From Prevotella sp. UBA746 (GTDB lineage: Bacteria; Bacteroidota; Bacteroidia; Bacteroidales; Bacteroidaceae), in contig DBKQ01000017.1 of NCBI GenBank assembly GCA_002298545.1, positions 1-14,336 of the forward strand: a DNA stretch of 14,336 bases, written 5' to 3'. The notes beneath the pieces are model-generated. The model was not told where the DNA came from, did no database searches, and worked only from the letters and a program-made list of their open reading frames with translations. Below are positions 7,815-14,336 of the stretch, one piece after another. The position numbers were made by a program, and so were the translations under genes. How positions within the stretch are numbered: the first letter of the stretch is position 1; each line of letters begins with the position of its first letter.

Positions 7815-8978
7815 TTATTTCACACTAAATTTATAAGCCACATGACTGTGGTATTTCTCTCCAGGTTTGAGATAAGGCGAAGGCCAATTCTTTTTGTTTG
7901 GAGAGTCCGGATATTTCTGGCTTTCCAGACAAACTGAAACATGTTTTGGATATTTTATACCATGCTTGCATGCAATTCCTGTGCCTTGGAAGTTGCCGGT
8001 GTAAACCTGAACGCCTGGTTCGTTGGTATACATCTCAAGGAATATTCCAGTTACAGGCGAGTAGAGCGAGGCGCATACTTTAGTATCGTCGCCCTTACCG
8101 TTCTTATATGTGTTAAGACACCAGTTATGGTCGTAACCGGATGCATTTTTTATTTGGTCAAAGGTAGTATCGTTTATTGTCTCGCTTATGGCGTGAGCCT
8201 TACGGAAGTCCATAGGCGTCCCGTCGACAGTTTTTATTTCGCCTGTAGTCATATAAGTATTATCTGCCGGAGTATATTTGTCGGCATTGATATAGAGCAC
8301 CATGTTCATGCCCTCTTTCGACGGGTCACCGTTAAGATTGAAGTAACTGTGGTTTGTCATGTTGATGACAGTCTCCTTGTCGGTAGTGGCATCAAACGAT
8401 ATGTCGAGAGTATTGTTGCTTAATAATTTGTATGTCGTCGTAGCCTTCACAGTTCCTGGAAAATTATTGTCACCGTCAGGAGAAGTAATCGACAATACCA
8501 GAGTAGAGTCGTTAGTCTGTTTTGCATCATATACCTGATACATCCATCCTGAAGGACCACCATGCAGACAATGCCCGAAGTTGTTCTGTGGCAGTTGGTA
8601 TTTTTTTCCTTCAACAGTAAGCTGTCCTTTATTTATTCTGTTTGCATATCTTCCAACAGAAGAGCCATAATCACTCGGACTGTTCACCGTATCTGCATAT
8701 TGTTTAATATTGTCATAGCCCAAGACGACGTCAGTAGGCTTACCGTTTTTGTCCGGCACGCAGAGAGATACTACACGTCCGCCGAAGTTTGTGATACACA
8801 CTTCCATTCCGTTGGAATTCTTTAGCGTGTACAATTTAACTTGCTTCTTGTTGATAATAGTGTCAAACGCTGTAGGGTTCAGACCCGACACCGTCAGTGT
8901 TTCTGCCTTTTGGCAACATGATGAGAGAGAGATGATAGCTACTCCTGCTCCCAATAAAATTTTTTTCAAGTTCTTCAT
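7815..8978 (-). CDS. galM: Aldose 1-epimerase (mutarotase), predicted lipoprotein
   Basis: Mutarotases interconvert alpha and beta anomers of free aldoses. The 387-residue protein starts with a lipoprotein signal, MKNLKKILLGAGVAIISLSSC, with lipobox LSSC and the modified cysteine at C21. The mature enzyme should therefore be anchored in the periplasm or outer membrane rather than the cytosol. The GalM core begins near residue 45. Catalytic residues expected in the family are H139 (CLHGG), H210 (TNHSYF) and E352 (CLESQ); the 71-residue His-His spacing equals that of E. coli GalM. It is the first gene of the ara operon, so the physiological substrate may be L-arabinose released outside the inner membrane and about to meet the transporter. 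It is clearly distinct from the second, signal-less mutarotase at 10516-11604. Confidence 0.95.
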   Translation of the reverse strand: MKNLKKILLGAGVAIISLSSCCQKAETLTVSGLNPTAFDTIINKKQVKLYTLKNSNGMEVCITNFGGRVVSLCVPDKNGKPTDVVLGYDNIKQYADTVNSPSDYGSSVGRYANRINKGQLTVEGKKYQLPQNNFGHCLHGGPSGWMYQVYDAKQTNDSTLVLSITSPDGDNNFPGTVKATTTYKLLSNNTLDISFDATTDKETVINMTNHSYFNLNGDPSKEGMNMVLYINADKYTPADNTYMTTGEIKTVDGTPMDFRKAHAISETINDTTFDQIKNASGYDHNWCLNTYKNGKGDDTKVCASLYSPVTGIFLEMYTNEPGVQVYTGNFQGTGIACKHGIKYPKHVSVCLESQKYPDSPNKKNWPSPYLKPGEKYHSHVAYKFSVK

Positions 8979-9261
8979 AAATTATGTTCTTAGATCTTTA
9001 ACTAATCTTTTTCAGATTCTATGGAATCTTCTGTTGATTTTTTGAAATAGGATGTTTCCCTTTTAAAAATCGTGGGTAAAATTACTATTATTTTTTTTAA
9101 TAGCACTTACTGATTCTTTGTTTTTTGCGCCTGAGGTGTTGTTTTGACACTTTTTATATGTTTCTCGTCCTTTTTGCTCTGTTTTTTGTGATATACAATA
9201 AGCAAAAACGCTGTAATTCTATGGTCTGTAGAATATATTAAGGTGTATGTTGATAAGAATA
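8979..9261 (-). promoter_or_regulatory. Upstream region of the ara operon; probable promoter/operator region
   Basis: This AT-rich gap between the gal terminator and the mutarotase start should hold the ara operon promoter. I found no perfect TAnnTTTG element. TAATTTTA on the minus strand near 9080 is the closest, and is weak. Two imperfect palindromes are visible. One is AGATTC-TATG-GAATCT at 9014-9029. The other is ATTCTA-N7-TAGAAT at 9216-9234. They share ATTCTATGG, and these copies start exactly 200 bp apart. They are candidate AraR sites, but I cannot confirm the operator sequence. A 61-codon minus-strand reading frame at 9107-9292 overlaps the terminator and is not supported as a gene. 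Confidence 0.45.
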
Positions 9262-9309
9262 AAAGTGGGACGTAAGGAATGGCTCGTCCCATTCCTTTCG
9301 TTCCACTTT
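9262..9309 (-). terminator. Intrinsic terminator of the galM-galK operon
   Basis: Two 21-base arms flank a 6-base loop and pair at 19 of 21 positions. On the minus strand the stem is followed by TTTTATTCTT. The hairpin starts 11 bp after the galK stop codon. The stem is unusually long for an intrinsic terminator. Confidence 0.8.
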
Positions 9310-9319
9310 CATTAATATT

Positions 9320-10480
9320 TTAGCAAACTTTGTGAGAACCCTCGCTGATTACCACATCGTAAATCTTAGGTTCCTTACCGTATTTTGCCTTATACTTTTC
9401 CTTTACGTCAGCGATAAACTTGTCGTAGAGTTCATCCTTCACGAGGTTGATGGTGCATCCACCGAATCCGCCTCCCATGATCCGGCTTCCGGTCACACCG
9501 TTTTCCTTTGCGATATCGTTCAGGAAGTCGAGCTCCTCGCATGAAACCTCGTAGTCCTTGCTCAGACCATGGTGGGTTTCATACATCTTCTTGCCAACCG
9601 TCTCGTAGTCGCCTGCATTAAGGGCATCGCAAACAGCGAGGACGCGGTCTTTCTCACCGAGCACGTAAACTGCTCTGCTCATATCCTCATCGCTTACTTC
9701 ACCCTTCACGCTCTGCAACATATCCCAGTCGGCATCGCGCAGAGTTTCTATAGTCTTTTCTGGATATTTCTCCTTCAGCTTTGCAACAACGTTCTCGCAA
9801 CTCTTGCGACGATCGTTGTAAGCAGACGATGCAAGTTCGTGTTTTACTACCGAGTCAACGAGTACCAACCTATATCCCTTAGGCTCAAACGGGAAATATT
9901 CGAATTCGCGGCTACGGCAGTCGAGGCGCATCAGCTTGCCTTCTTTGCCGAACACACTTGCAAACTGGTCCATGATACCGCAGTTCACGCCGCAGTAGTT
10001 GTGCTCCGTTGCTTGTCCAGCCAGAACCAAGTCCCATTTGGACACCTTGTTGTCGCCAAACAAGTCGTTGAGAGCAAAGGCGTAGCAACTTTCCAGGGCA
10101 GCCGATGATGATAGACCGGCTCCGAGCGGAACGTCTCCGGCAAATGCTGTGTTGAATCCCTTCACGTCAACGCCGAGTTTCTTCATTTCCTGCACGATGC
10201 CGTAGATGTAGCGAGCCCAACTTGCTTTTGGACCCTTCTCGTCGTTTATGTCAAATTCAACGCGGTCTTTCAGGTCGATTGAGTATGCCTGAACCTTATT
10301 TGTTCCGTTTGGGCGAATCTCACACATAATGCCCTTGTCGATAGCTCCCGGGAACACGAAGCCTCCGTTGTAGTCGGTGTGTTCACCGATGATGTTTATT
10401 CTTCCTGGCGAAGCATAAATGCTTCCCGTCTGTCCGTCGAAGTGCTTGATGAAGCGACTTCTTACATATTCTATTTCCAT
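9320..10480 (-). CDS. galK: Galactokinase
   Basis: GalK is a cytosolic GHMP-family kinase that phosphorylates alpha-D-galactose at C1 with ATP, the first committed step of the Leloir pathway. The 386 residues match the family (about 380-390). The galactokinase signature PGRINIIGEHTDYNGG lies at 25-40, with R27, E33, H34 and D36 as expected catalytic or sugar-binding residues. The GHMP ATP motif GDVPLGAGLSSSAALE is at 115-130. GIMDQFAS carries the catalytic aspartate D171. A C-terminal glycine motif, GSRIMGGGFGGCT, is also present. The gene lies 35 bp after the cytosolic mutarotase that supplies the alpha anomer, and a long terminator hairpin follows its stop. No galactose transporter, galT or galE is visible here. 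Confidence 0.97.
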   Translation of the reverse strand: MEIEYVRSRFIKHFDGQTGSIYASPGRINIIGEHTDYNGGFVFPGAIDKGIMCEIRPNGTNKVQAYSIDLKDRVEFDINDEKGPKASWARYIYGIVQEMKKLGVDVKGFNTAFAGDVPLGAGLSSSAALESCYAFALNDLFGDNKVSKWDLVLAGQATEHNYCGVNCGIMDQFASVFGKEGKLMRLDCRSREFEYFPFEPKGYRLVLVDSVVKHELASSAYNDRRKSCENVVAKLKEKYPEKTIETLRDADWDMLQSVKGEVSDEDMSRAVYVLGEKDRVLAVCDALNAGDYETVGKKMYETHHGLSKDYEVSCEELDFLNDIAKENGVTGSRIMGGGFGGCTINLVKDELYDKFIADVKEKYKAKYGKEPKIYDVVISEGSHKVC

Positions 10481-10515
10481 GCTGAATAGTTTTGATAAAT
10501 ATTTATAGTTAGTTG

Positions 10516-11604
10516 TTATTTCTTTACTCCAAACTTATAGATAGTAGTCTGCTTGTATTGCTGACCAGGGCGCAGAACTACAGATGGGAAGTATGGATGG
10601 TTAGGAGAATCTGGGAAGTGCTGTGCCTCAAGACAAACGGCACTTCTTCTTGGATAAGTAGAACCGTGAGTTCCACTTATTCCGTTCTCGAAGTTTCCTG
10701 TATAGAGCTGCAATCCAGGCTCCGTTGTGTAAACCTCCATTGTTCTGCCGCTGTTGGGTTCGGTCAGTCGGGCAGCAAAGCTCAGTTCGCCTTCCTCTTT
10801 CTTGTTCAGAACATAGTTGTGGTCATATCCGTTGCCGTTCTTCAGCTGTTCGTTGTCGTCGTCAATTCTTGCACCGATAGCAGTCGGTTTGCGGAAGTCG
10901 AACGGAGTACCTTCAACAAAGCGAATTTCGCCAGTAGGAATGCTCTGGTTGTCGATAGGCAGATAGAAGTCGGCGTTAAGCTCCAGTTCGATATTGTCTA
11001 CAGTAGGAGTAGGGTTGGCTATTCCTGCAAGGCTGAAGAAGCCGTGGTTTGTAAGACAAATAATGGTTTTCTTGTTTGTTGTTGCAAGGTAGTCGATAAT
11101 CAATTCATTATCGTCGTTGAAAGTATAAGCAACTGTAACTTTCACTTCTCCGGTGAATCCCTCTTCACCATAACTTGAAACGTAGTTAAGCACTACCGTT
11201 TCCTCGTTCATTCTCAGGGCGTCCCACACTTTCTGGTTGAATCCGCTCTTGCCTCCGTGCAGTGAGTTCTCTCCGTCGTTTATTGGCAGTTGGTATTCTT
11301 TGCCGTTGAGTTGGAATTTTCCTTTGCAAATTCTGTTGCCGTATCTTCCGATAAGAGTGGAGAGATAAGGTTCAGGACTGTTTATTACGTCCTGTATATT
11401 GTCGTGACCCTGAATGACATTGGCATAGTTGCCGTCTTTGTCAGGTACCATAATAGCCACAAGAGCTCCGCCGTAATTGGTGATAGCCACCTCGTTGCCT
11501 TTTTTATTCTTCAGAATATACAGGTCTGTCTTTTTCCCGTGTATCGTGGTTTGAAAATCCTCTCTTTTCAAACCGCATAAGTTTGGCGTTTCGTTCGTGT
11601 CCAT
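10516..11604 (-). CDS. galM: Aldose 1-epimerase (mutarotase), cytosolic
   Basis: The 362-residue protein has no signal peptide (start MDTNETPNLCGLKRED), so it should act in the cytosol. There it would convert beta-D-galactose to the alpha anomer used by GalK. The GalM fold residues are H116 (NSLHGG), H187 (TNHGFF) and E326 (CLEAQ), with the same 71-residue His-His spacing as the lipoprotein paralogue. The motif after the second His is GFFSL where the paralogue has SYFNL; this may tune substrate preference. It is the first gene of a two-gene operon with galK (35-bp gap), with a promoter candidate at 11639-11671. The two mutarotases in this window are paralogues that share the fold and many motifs but differ in localisation. 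Confidence 0.96.
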   Translation of the reverse strand: MDTNETPNLCGLKREDFQTTIHGKKTDLYILKNKKGNEVAITNYGGALVAIMVPDKDGNYANVIQGHDNIQDVINSPEPYLSTLIGRYGNRICKGKFQLNGKEYQLPINDGENSLHGGKSGFNQKVWDALRMNEETVVLNYVSSYGEEGFTGEVKVTVAYTFNDDNELIIDYLATTNKKTIICLTNHGFFSLAGIANPTPTVDNIELELNADFYLPIDNQSIPTGEIRFVEGTPFDFRKPTAIGARIDDDNEQLKNGNGYDHNYVLNKKEEGELSFAARLTEPNSGRTMEVYTTEPGLQLYTGNFENGISGTHGSTYPRRSAVCLEAQHFPDSPNHPYFPSVVLRPGQQYKQTTIYKFGVKK

Positions 11605-11638
11605 AATATTGTATTTTTATAGTTAGTAATCTTTATGT

Positions 11639-11671
11639 GCAAAGTAAGCTAAAATAAATGAGAAACACAAA
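11639..11671 (-). promoter_or_regulatory. Promoter candidate of the galM-galK operon (Bacteroidota type)
   Basis: On the minus strand a TTTG (-33 element) at 11668-11671 is followed after 20 bases by TTACTTTGC at 11639-11647. The latter fits the Bacteroidota -7 consensus TAnnTTTG except for one base. Transcription would start near 11632, giving a leader of about 28 nt before the ATG. Confidence 0.65.
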
Positions 11672-11712
11672 TGAAATATAAAAAAAAGGACGGCTTCGAA
11701 TGTTAAAAACAA

Positions 11713-11747
11713 CTAATTCCTAATTCCTCTTTCCTAATTCCTAATTG
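11713..11747. repeat. 7-bp-period repeat spanning the folC stop codon
   Basis: Five contiguous plus-strand units: CTAATTC, CTAATTC, CTCTTTC, CTAATTC and CTAATTG. On the coding strand each CTAATT unit gives AATTAG, so a TAG recurs every 7 nt. The folC stop (11734-11736) is one of these. The array resembles the one at 1240-1274 in period, base composition and placement. Confidence 0.85.
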
Positions 11748-13020
11748 AAAGGAAGTCTGCCACGACATAACTACTACCGCCAACAAACACGAAGTCTTCG
11801 GCATCCGAGTCTGCCAGAGCTTTTTCGTATGCAGCTTTAACTGTAGGGTATATGCTTCCTTCCAGTCCGTGGCTTGCGCCCTCTTGTTTCACTTTTTCTG
11901 CCGGTATTGCCCTGTGTGTCGACGCCTGTGTGAAATAGTATACGGCATTTTTTGGCAACATTCCGCACACGGTGTCAATATCCTTGTCGTCTACCATTCC
12001 GAACACGATTCTCAGTTGCTTGCATTTCTGATTCTTGATTTGCTGGCTCAGATATTGCCATCCCCCCACGTTATGACCTGTATCGCAGACAACTTTAGGA
12101 CAAGTTCTTATGGTTTCCCATCTGCCTCTCAATCCTGTTGATTCCGCAACTTTCTCCATTCCGCATTTTATCGATGCCGTGTTTTTTATCACTCCCATAC
12201 CCTGCAGCAGTTTTGCAGCACAGAGTACGGTGTTGGCGTTCTTTGTCTGGTAAATGCCCCCGAGTTCGCCGTGCAGTTTTCCAAATGACTTTGTGGTGTA
12301 GTCAATGCCACCATTCGGGTTGATGACAGCTTCAGTAACTTCATTTTCGTCTTCCGCGAAGGTTATCTGAGCATTCTCTTCCTTAGCCTTTGCCATGAAC
12401 ACAGGTTTTGTCTCGCTGTTGTATTCGCCTACAACAATTGGCGTATTCCTCTTTATTATTCCAGCCTTTTCTCCGGCAATCTTTGCGAGCGTGTTGCCCA
12501 GGAATTGCGTATGGTCAAAGCTGATATTCGTTATTATGGATAGGATAGGGGAGATGATGTTCGTGCAGTCGAGCCGTCCGCCCAGTCCCACTTCAATCAC
12601 GGCATAGTCCACCTGCTGCTCAGCGAAGTATTTGAAGGCGAGCGCCGTGGTGAGTTCGAAGAAGCTGGGATGCAGCGGTTCAAAGAATTGCTTTTCATTT
12701 TCCACGAAGTCCACCACATATTCTTTGCTTATACACTTGCCGTTCACACGAATTCTCTCGCGGAAGTCCACCAGGTGTGGCGAAGTATAGAGTCCCACCT
12801 TGTATCCCTCGGCCTGCAATATCGCCGCCAGGGTGTGCGAGCAAGAGCCTTTGCCGTTGGTCCCGGCAATGTGTATTGTCTTGAATTTCGTGTGGGGATG
12901 ACCGAAGTGGCGGTCAAGTTCATGGGTGTTGTAAAGTCCCTCCTTGTATGCCGTTGCCCCTACTTTTTGGAACATCGGCACACTATTATAAAGGTATTGT
13001 ATGGTTTCTTCGTAGTTCAT
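11734..13020 (-). CDS. folC: Bifunctional folylpolyglutamate synthase / dihydrofolate synthase
   Basis: FolC is a cytosolic Mur-ligase-like enzyme that adds glutamate to dihydropteroate and then to tetrahydrofolates, using ATP. The 428 residues match the family. The P-loop lies in HIAGTNGKGS (50-59), followed by the family signature SPHLVDFRERIRVNG (80-94), VGLGGRLDCTN (144-154), SFDH (167-170, with H170), and IAGEKAGII (181-189), where K185 matches the carbamylated lysine. CDTGHN (312-317) marks the C-terminal glutamate-ligase domain. Sequence alone does not separate bifunctional from single-function FPGS; the bifunctional call follows usual bacterial practice. It appears to be a stand-alone housekeeping gene between the gal operon and DedA. 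Its promoter is not clear, and the inverted-repeat element begins 33 bp upstream of its start. Confidence 0.96.
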   Translation of the reverse strand: MNYEETIQYLYNSVPMFQKVGATAYKEGLYNTHELDRHFGHPHTKFKTIHIAGTNGKGSCSHTLAAILQAEGYKVGLYTSPHLVDFRERIRVNGKCISKEYVVDFVENEKQFFEPLHPSFFELTTALAFKYFAEQQVDYAVIEVGLGGRLDCTNIISPILSIITNISFDHTQFLGNTLAKIAGEKAGIIKRNTPIVVGEYNSETKPVFMAKAKEENAQITFAEDENEVTEAVINPNGGIDYTTKSFGKLHGELGGIYQTKNANTVLCAAKLLQGMGVIKNTASIKCGMEKVAESTGLRGRWETIRTCPKVVCDTGHNVGGWQYLSQQIKNQKCKQLRIVFGMVDDKDIDTVCGMLPKNAVYYFTQASTHRAIPAEKVKQEGASHGLEGSIYPTVKAAYEKALADSDAEDFVFVGGSSYVVADFLSIRN

Positions 13021-13052
13021 TGTTTTTATATTAAATTTAAGTTGCTTTTTTT

Positions 13053-13251
13053 TTCTTCCCCTCCCCCGCCTCCCCCTCCGGGGCGGAGCGGTTTCCCTTG
13101 TTATTGAGAAAGTTATTCTTTTGGTAGTGAGAAACTAATCTATTTCCTTATGTTTAGAAAAGCATAATGCTCTTGAGAAATGTAGTCTTTTACTTTATGG
13201 TTAGCAAGAGTAACTGCTCCGCCCCCGGAAGGGGGAGGCGGGTTGGAAGAA
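13053..13251. repeat. Long imperfect inverted repeat with GC-rich cores (possible MITE-like element)
   Basis: About 50 bp at the left (13053-13103, core CCCGCCTCCCCC then CCGGGGCGGAGC) reappears in reverse complement at the right (13202-13251, core GCTCCGCCCCCGG then GGGGGAGGCGGG) with a few mismatches and short indels. The match extends beyond the GC cores into TTCTTCC on the outside and CTTG on the inside. The roughly 100-bp interior is AT-rich and has no gene. Each core can itself fold as CCTCCCCC-loop-GGGGGCGG with one mismatch. It fills most of the gap between the DedA stop and the folC start. It may be a mobile or REP-like repeat, and may also stop or stabilise DedA transcripts. Confidence 0.75.
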
Positions 13252-13273
13252 TACCAAACGGAACTTCAATTTT

Positions 13274-13918
13274 TCAATTTTTCTTCTTCATTCCCTTATA
13301 TATAAGGAATACTACTATTAATGCAGCCAAGGCCAGCAACACATAGCCAATCTCATGACTGTATTTCGTTGCCTGCAAATACACGTCCTGTGTCGTCTTG
13401 TAGTCGGTGTAGTTGTATATCGCCCATCCAATCATGGCGAGCACCGTGTTCCATACTCCGGCTCCGAGAGTGGTGAAGGCAAGAAACCTGCCCACGTGCA
13501 TTCCCGACAGACCTGCCGGAATACTTATAAGCTGCCTTACGGCAGGCACGAGTCGTCCGAAGAAAGTAGAAGTTGCTCCATGTTTGCGGAAGAACTCCTC
13601 AGCCGTTTCCACCTTCTTGCGGTCAATAAGGCACATGTGTCCTATTCTGCTGTCGGCAAAGCGGTAGATGATTGGTCTGCCGAGCCATTTTGCGAGATAA
13701 TAGTTTATCAAAGCTCCGAGGTCGGCTCCGATGGTTGCGAATACAATGACCAATACTATCGACATTCCGCTGTTAGGGTCCATCGCCTTCCATGCTGCCG
13801 GTGGTACCACTACTTCCGACGGGAAAGGAATGAAAGAGCTTTCTATAGCCATGAATAGAGTTACCACCCAATAGCTCAAGTTGTTTAGAATCCAAAGGAA
13901 GAGTTCTGCTGAGTTCAT
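13274..13918 (-). CDS. DedA-family membrane protein
   Basis: The 214-residue integral inner-membrane protein belongs to the DedA/SNARE-associated (VTT) family. Members act in membrane homeostasis, and some are undecaprenyl-phosphate or phospholipid transporters. Family features in order are MAIESSFIPFPSEVVVPPAA (23-42, with acidic E26 and E35), a glycine-rich membrane segment GADLGALINYYLAKWLGRP (64-82), and FFGRLVPAVRQLISIPAGLSGM (119-140) with the conserved arginines R122 and R128. Hydrophobic segments also lie at about 145-167 and 190-207, and the tail is short and basic (KGMKKKN). The exact substrate cannot be told from sequence. It has its own good promoter candidate at 13958-13966 and is separated from folC by the inverted-repeat element, so it is probably transcribed alone. 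Confidence 0.93.
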   Translation of the reverse strand: MNSAELFLWILNNLSYWVVTLFMAIESSFIPFPSEVVVPPAAWKAMDPNSGMSIVLVIVFATIGADLGALINYYLAKWLGRPIIYRFADSRIGHMCLIDRKKVETAEEFFRKHGATSTFFGRLVPAVRQLISIPAGLSGMHVGRFLAFTTLGAGVWNTVLAMIGWAIYNYTDYKTTQDVYLQATKYSHEIGYVLLALAALIVVFLIYKGMKKKN

Positions 13919-13957
13919 GATTTTCTGTTTTTTTTTCTGTTTTTAGTTAATTCGGGT

Positions 13958-13966
13958 GCAAAGTTA
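13958..13966 (-). promoter_or_regulatory. -7 promoter element of the DedA gene (Bacteroidota type)
   Basis: On the minus strand this reads TAACTTTGC, a perfect match to TAnnTTTG. The -33 region has only a weak TTAG-like match. Transcription would start near 13951, about 33 nt before the DedA ATG. Confidence 0.65.
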
Positions 13967-14243
13967 CAAAAAAGTTGATAACCGCCTAACAGTAACATAT
14001 AGAACTTTCGGCTTTAACTCTTGTTTGTTCCCATCATTGACGATGAATATAATATTTTTCGAGCTGTACGGTTAAAAATGATAGTTCTGCTCATTAATGA
14101 ATAATGTTCAAGGTTGTAGGTGTGGTGGGACAAAGCACTTGCTAAGATTTTCTAACTGTACAGGTTGATATTTTTTAGTCGATAAAATATTTTTTCGGTT
14201 CTTCTTCAATTTAGGTGGTAAGAATTTTAGACGAAGAACAAAA

Positions 14244-14275
14244 AAAAGGACTGTAGCATTTGCCACAATCCTTTT
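14244..14275 (-). terminator. Intrinsic terminator of a minus-strand gene to the right of the window
   Basis: On the minus strand AAAAGGATTGTGGC pairs over all 14 positions (two G-U wobbles) with GCTACAGTCCTTTT around a 4-base loop, and the stem runs into eight U. On the plus strand the same positions would be C-A mismatches, so the orientation is clearly minus. Confidence 0.85.
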
Positions 14276-14280
14276 ATATA

Positions 14281-14316
14281 TTCAGATTTGAGATATTTAC
14301 ATTCAAATTTGAGATA
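14281..14316. repeat. Direct repeat, two 15-bp copies 21 bp apart
   Basis: TTCAGATTTGAGATA (14281-14295) and TTCAAATTTGAGATA (14302-14316) differ at one base. The second copy contains TCAAATTTGA, a perfect 10-bp palindrome. The function is unknown. It lies just upstream (minus-strand sense) of the terminator at 14244-14275. Confidence 0.7.
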
Positions 14317-14336
14317 ACAATAGTTCGTTAAAATTT

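Larger units (their letters stand above)
13919..14336. other. Gene-free region upstream of DedA
   Basis: I see no supported gene in these 418 bp on either strand. It holds the DedA promoter at its left end, AT-rich sequence in the middle (13980-14240), a terminator for a minus-strand gene beyond the window (14244-14275), and two copies of a 15-bp direct repeat at 14281-14316. A short open tail on the minus strand ending with TGA at 14303-14305 could be the last codons of that outside gene, but it is too short to call. Confidence 0.6.

Noticed and set aside
9107..9292. 61-codon minus-strand reading frame between galK and the ara operon
   Set aside because: It overlaps the galK terminator hairpin, is lysine-rich with no recognisable domain, and fits chance openness of AT-rich DNA.
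9569..10108. 179-codon plus-strand reading frame
   Set aside because: It is antisense within galK, whose motifs are intact on the other strand.
10513..11178. 221-codon plus-strand reading frame
   Set aside because: It is antisense within the cytosolic galM; its valine- and serine-rich, motif-free translation is typical of a shadow frame.
11685..11712. Possible folC or gal-region terminator near the A-rich tract and TTCGAA
   Set aside because: TTCGAA is only a 6-bp palindrome, and no stem of useful length precedes the U-rich run on the minus strand.
13021..13273. Possible small gene inside the inverted-repeat element
   Set aside because: No start-to-stop frame of useful length with coding character was seen in the interior.
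13355..13858. 167-codon plus-strand reading frame
   Set aside because: It is antisense within the DedA gene and has no hydrophobic or family pattern of its own.
14168..14190. AT-rich imperfect palindrome ATATTTT...AAAATAT
   Set aside because: The pairing is almost all A-T with mismatches, expected by chance in such AT-rich sequence.

Overview
The window reads as chromosomal DNA of a Bacteroidota member, most likely the order Bacteroidales (Prevotella/Bacteroides-like). The evidence is a Nudix-type AraR regulator inside an arabinose operon, two promoter candidates of the Bacteroidota TAnnTTTG type, start codons without clear Shine-Dalgarno sequences, and protein sequences typical of the group. 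Every gene I can support lies on the minus strand, so transcription runs from high to low coordinates. I saw no rRNA, tRNA, CRISPR array, transposase or phage gene.

Right edge, 14336 to 13274: a gene-free stretch with a strong terminator for a minus-strand gene outside the window and a 21-bp-spaced direct repeat, then a DedA-family membrane protein behind a good TAnnTTTG promoter. Between DedA and the next gene lies a 199-bp GC-rich long inverted repeat that looks like a small non-coding repeat element. Next comes folC (11734-13020), whose stop codon sits inside a 7-bp-period repeat.

Middle, 11604 to 9320: a two-gene galactose operon of cytosolic mutarotase (galM) and galactokinase (galK). 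It has its own promoter and ends in an unusually long terminator hairpin.

Left, 8978 to 1: a seven-gene arabinose operon in the order lipoprotein mutarotase, SSS sugar transporter, araR (Nudix regulator), araD, araA, FGGY kinase (araB role), transketolase (cut by the window edge). Together these take L-arabinose in and convert it through L-ribulose, L-ribulose-5-P and D-xylulose-5-P into the non-oxidative pentose phosphate pathway. The AraR-like protein is the probable arabinose-responsive regulator; its Nudix box has lost the catalytic glutamates.

The gene content is a known kind of sugar-catabolic locus, and I do not see a clearly new protein system. The less explained material is between genes. 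There are 7-bp-period repeats overlapping two stop codons, related 9-bp-period repeats at two ara operon junctions, a perfect 10-bp hairpin between the transporter and araR, and the long inverted repeat between folC and DedA.
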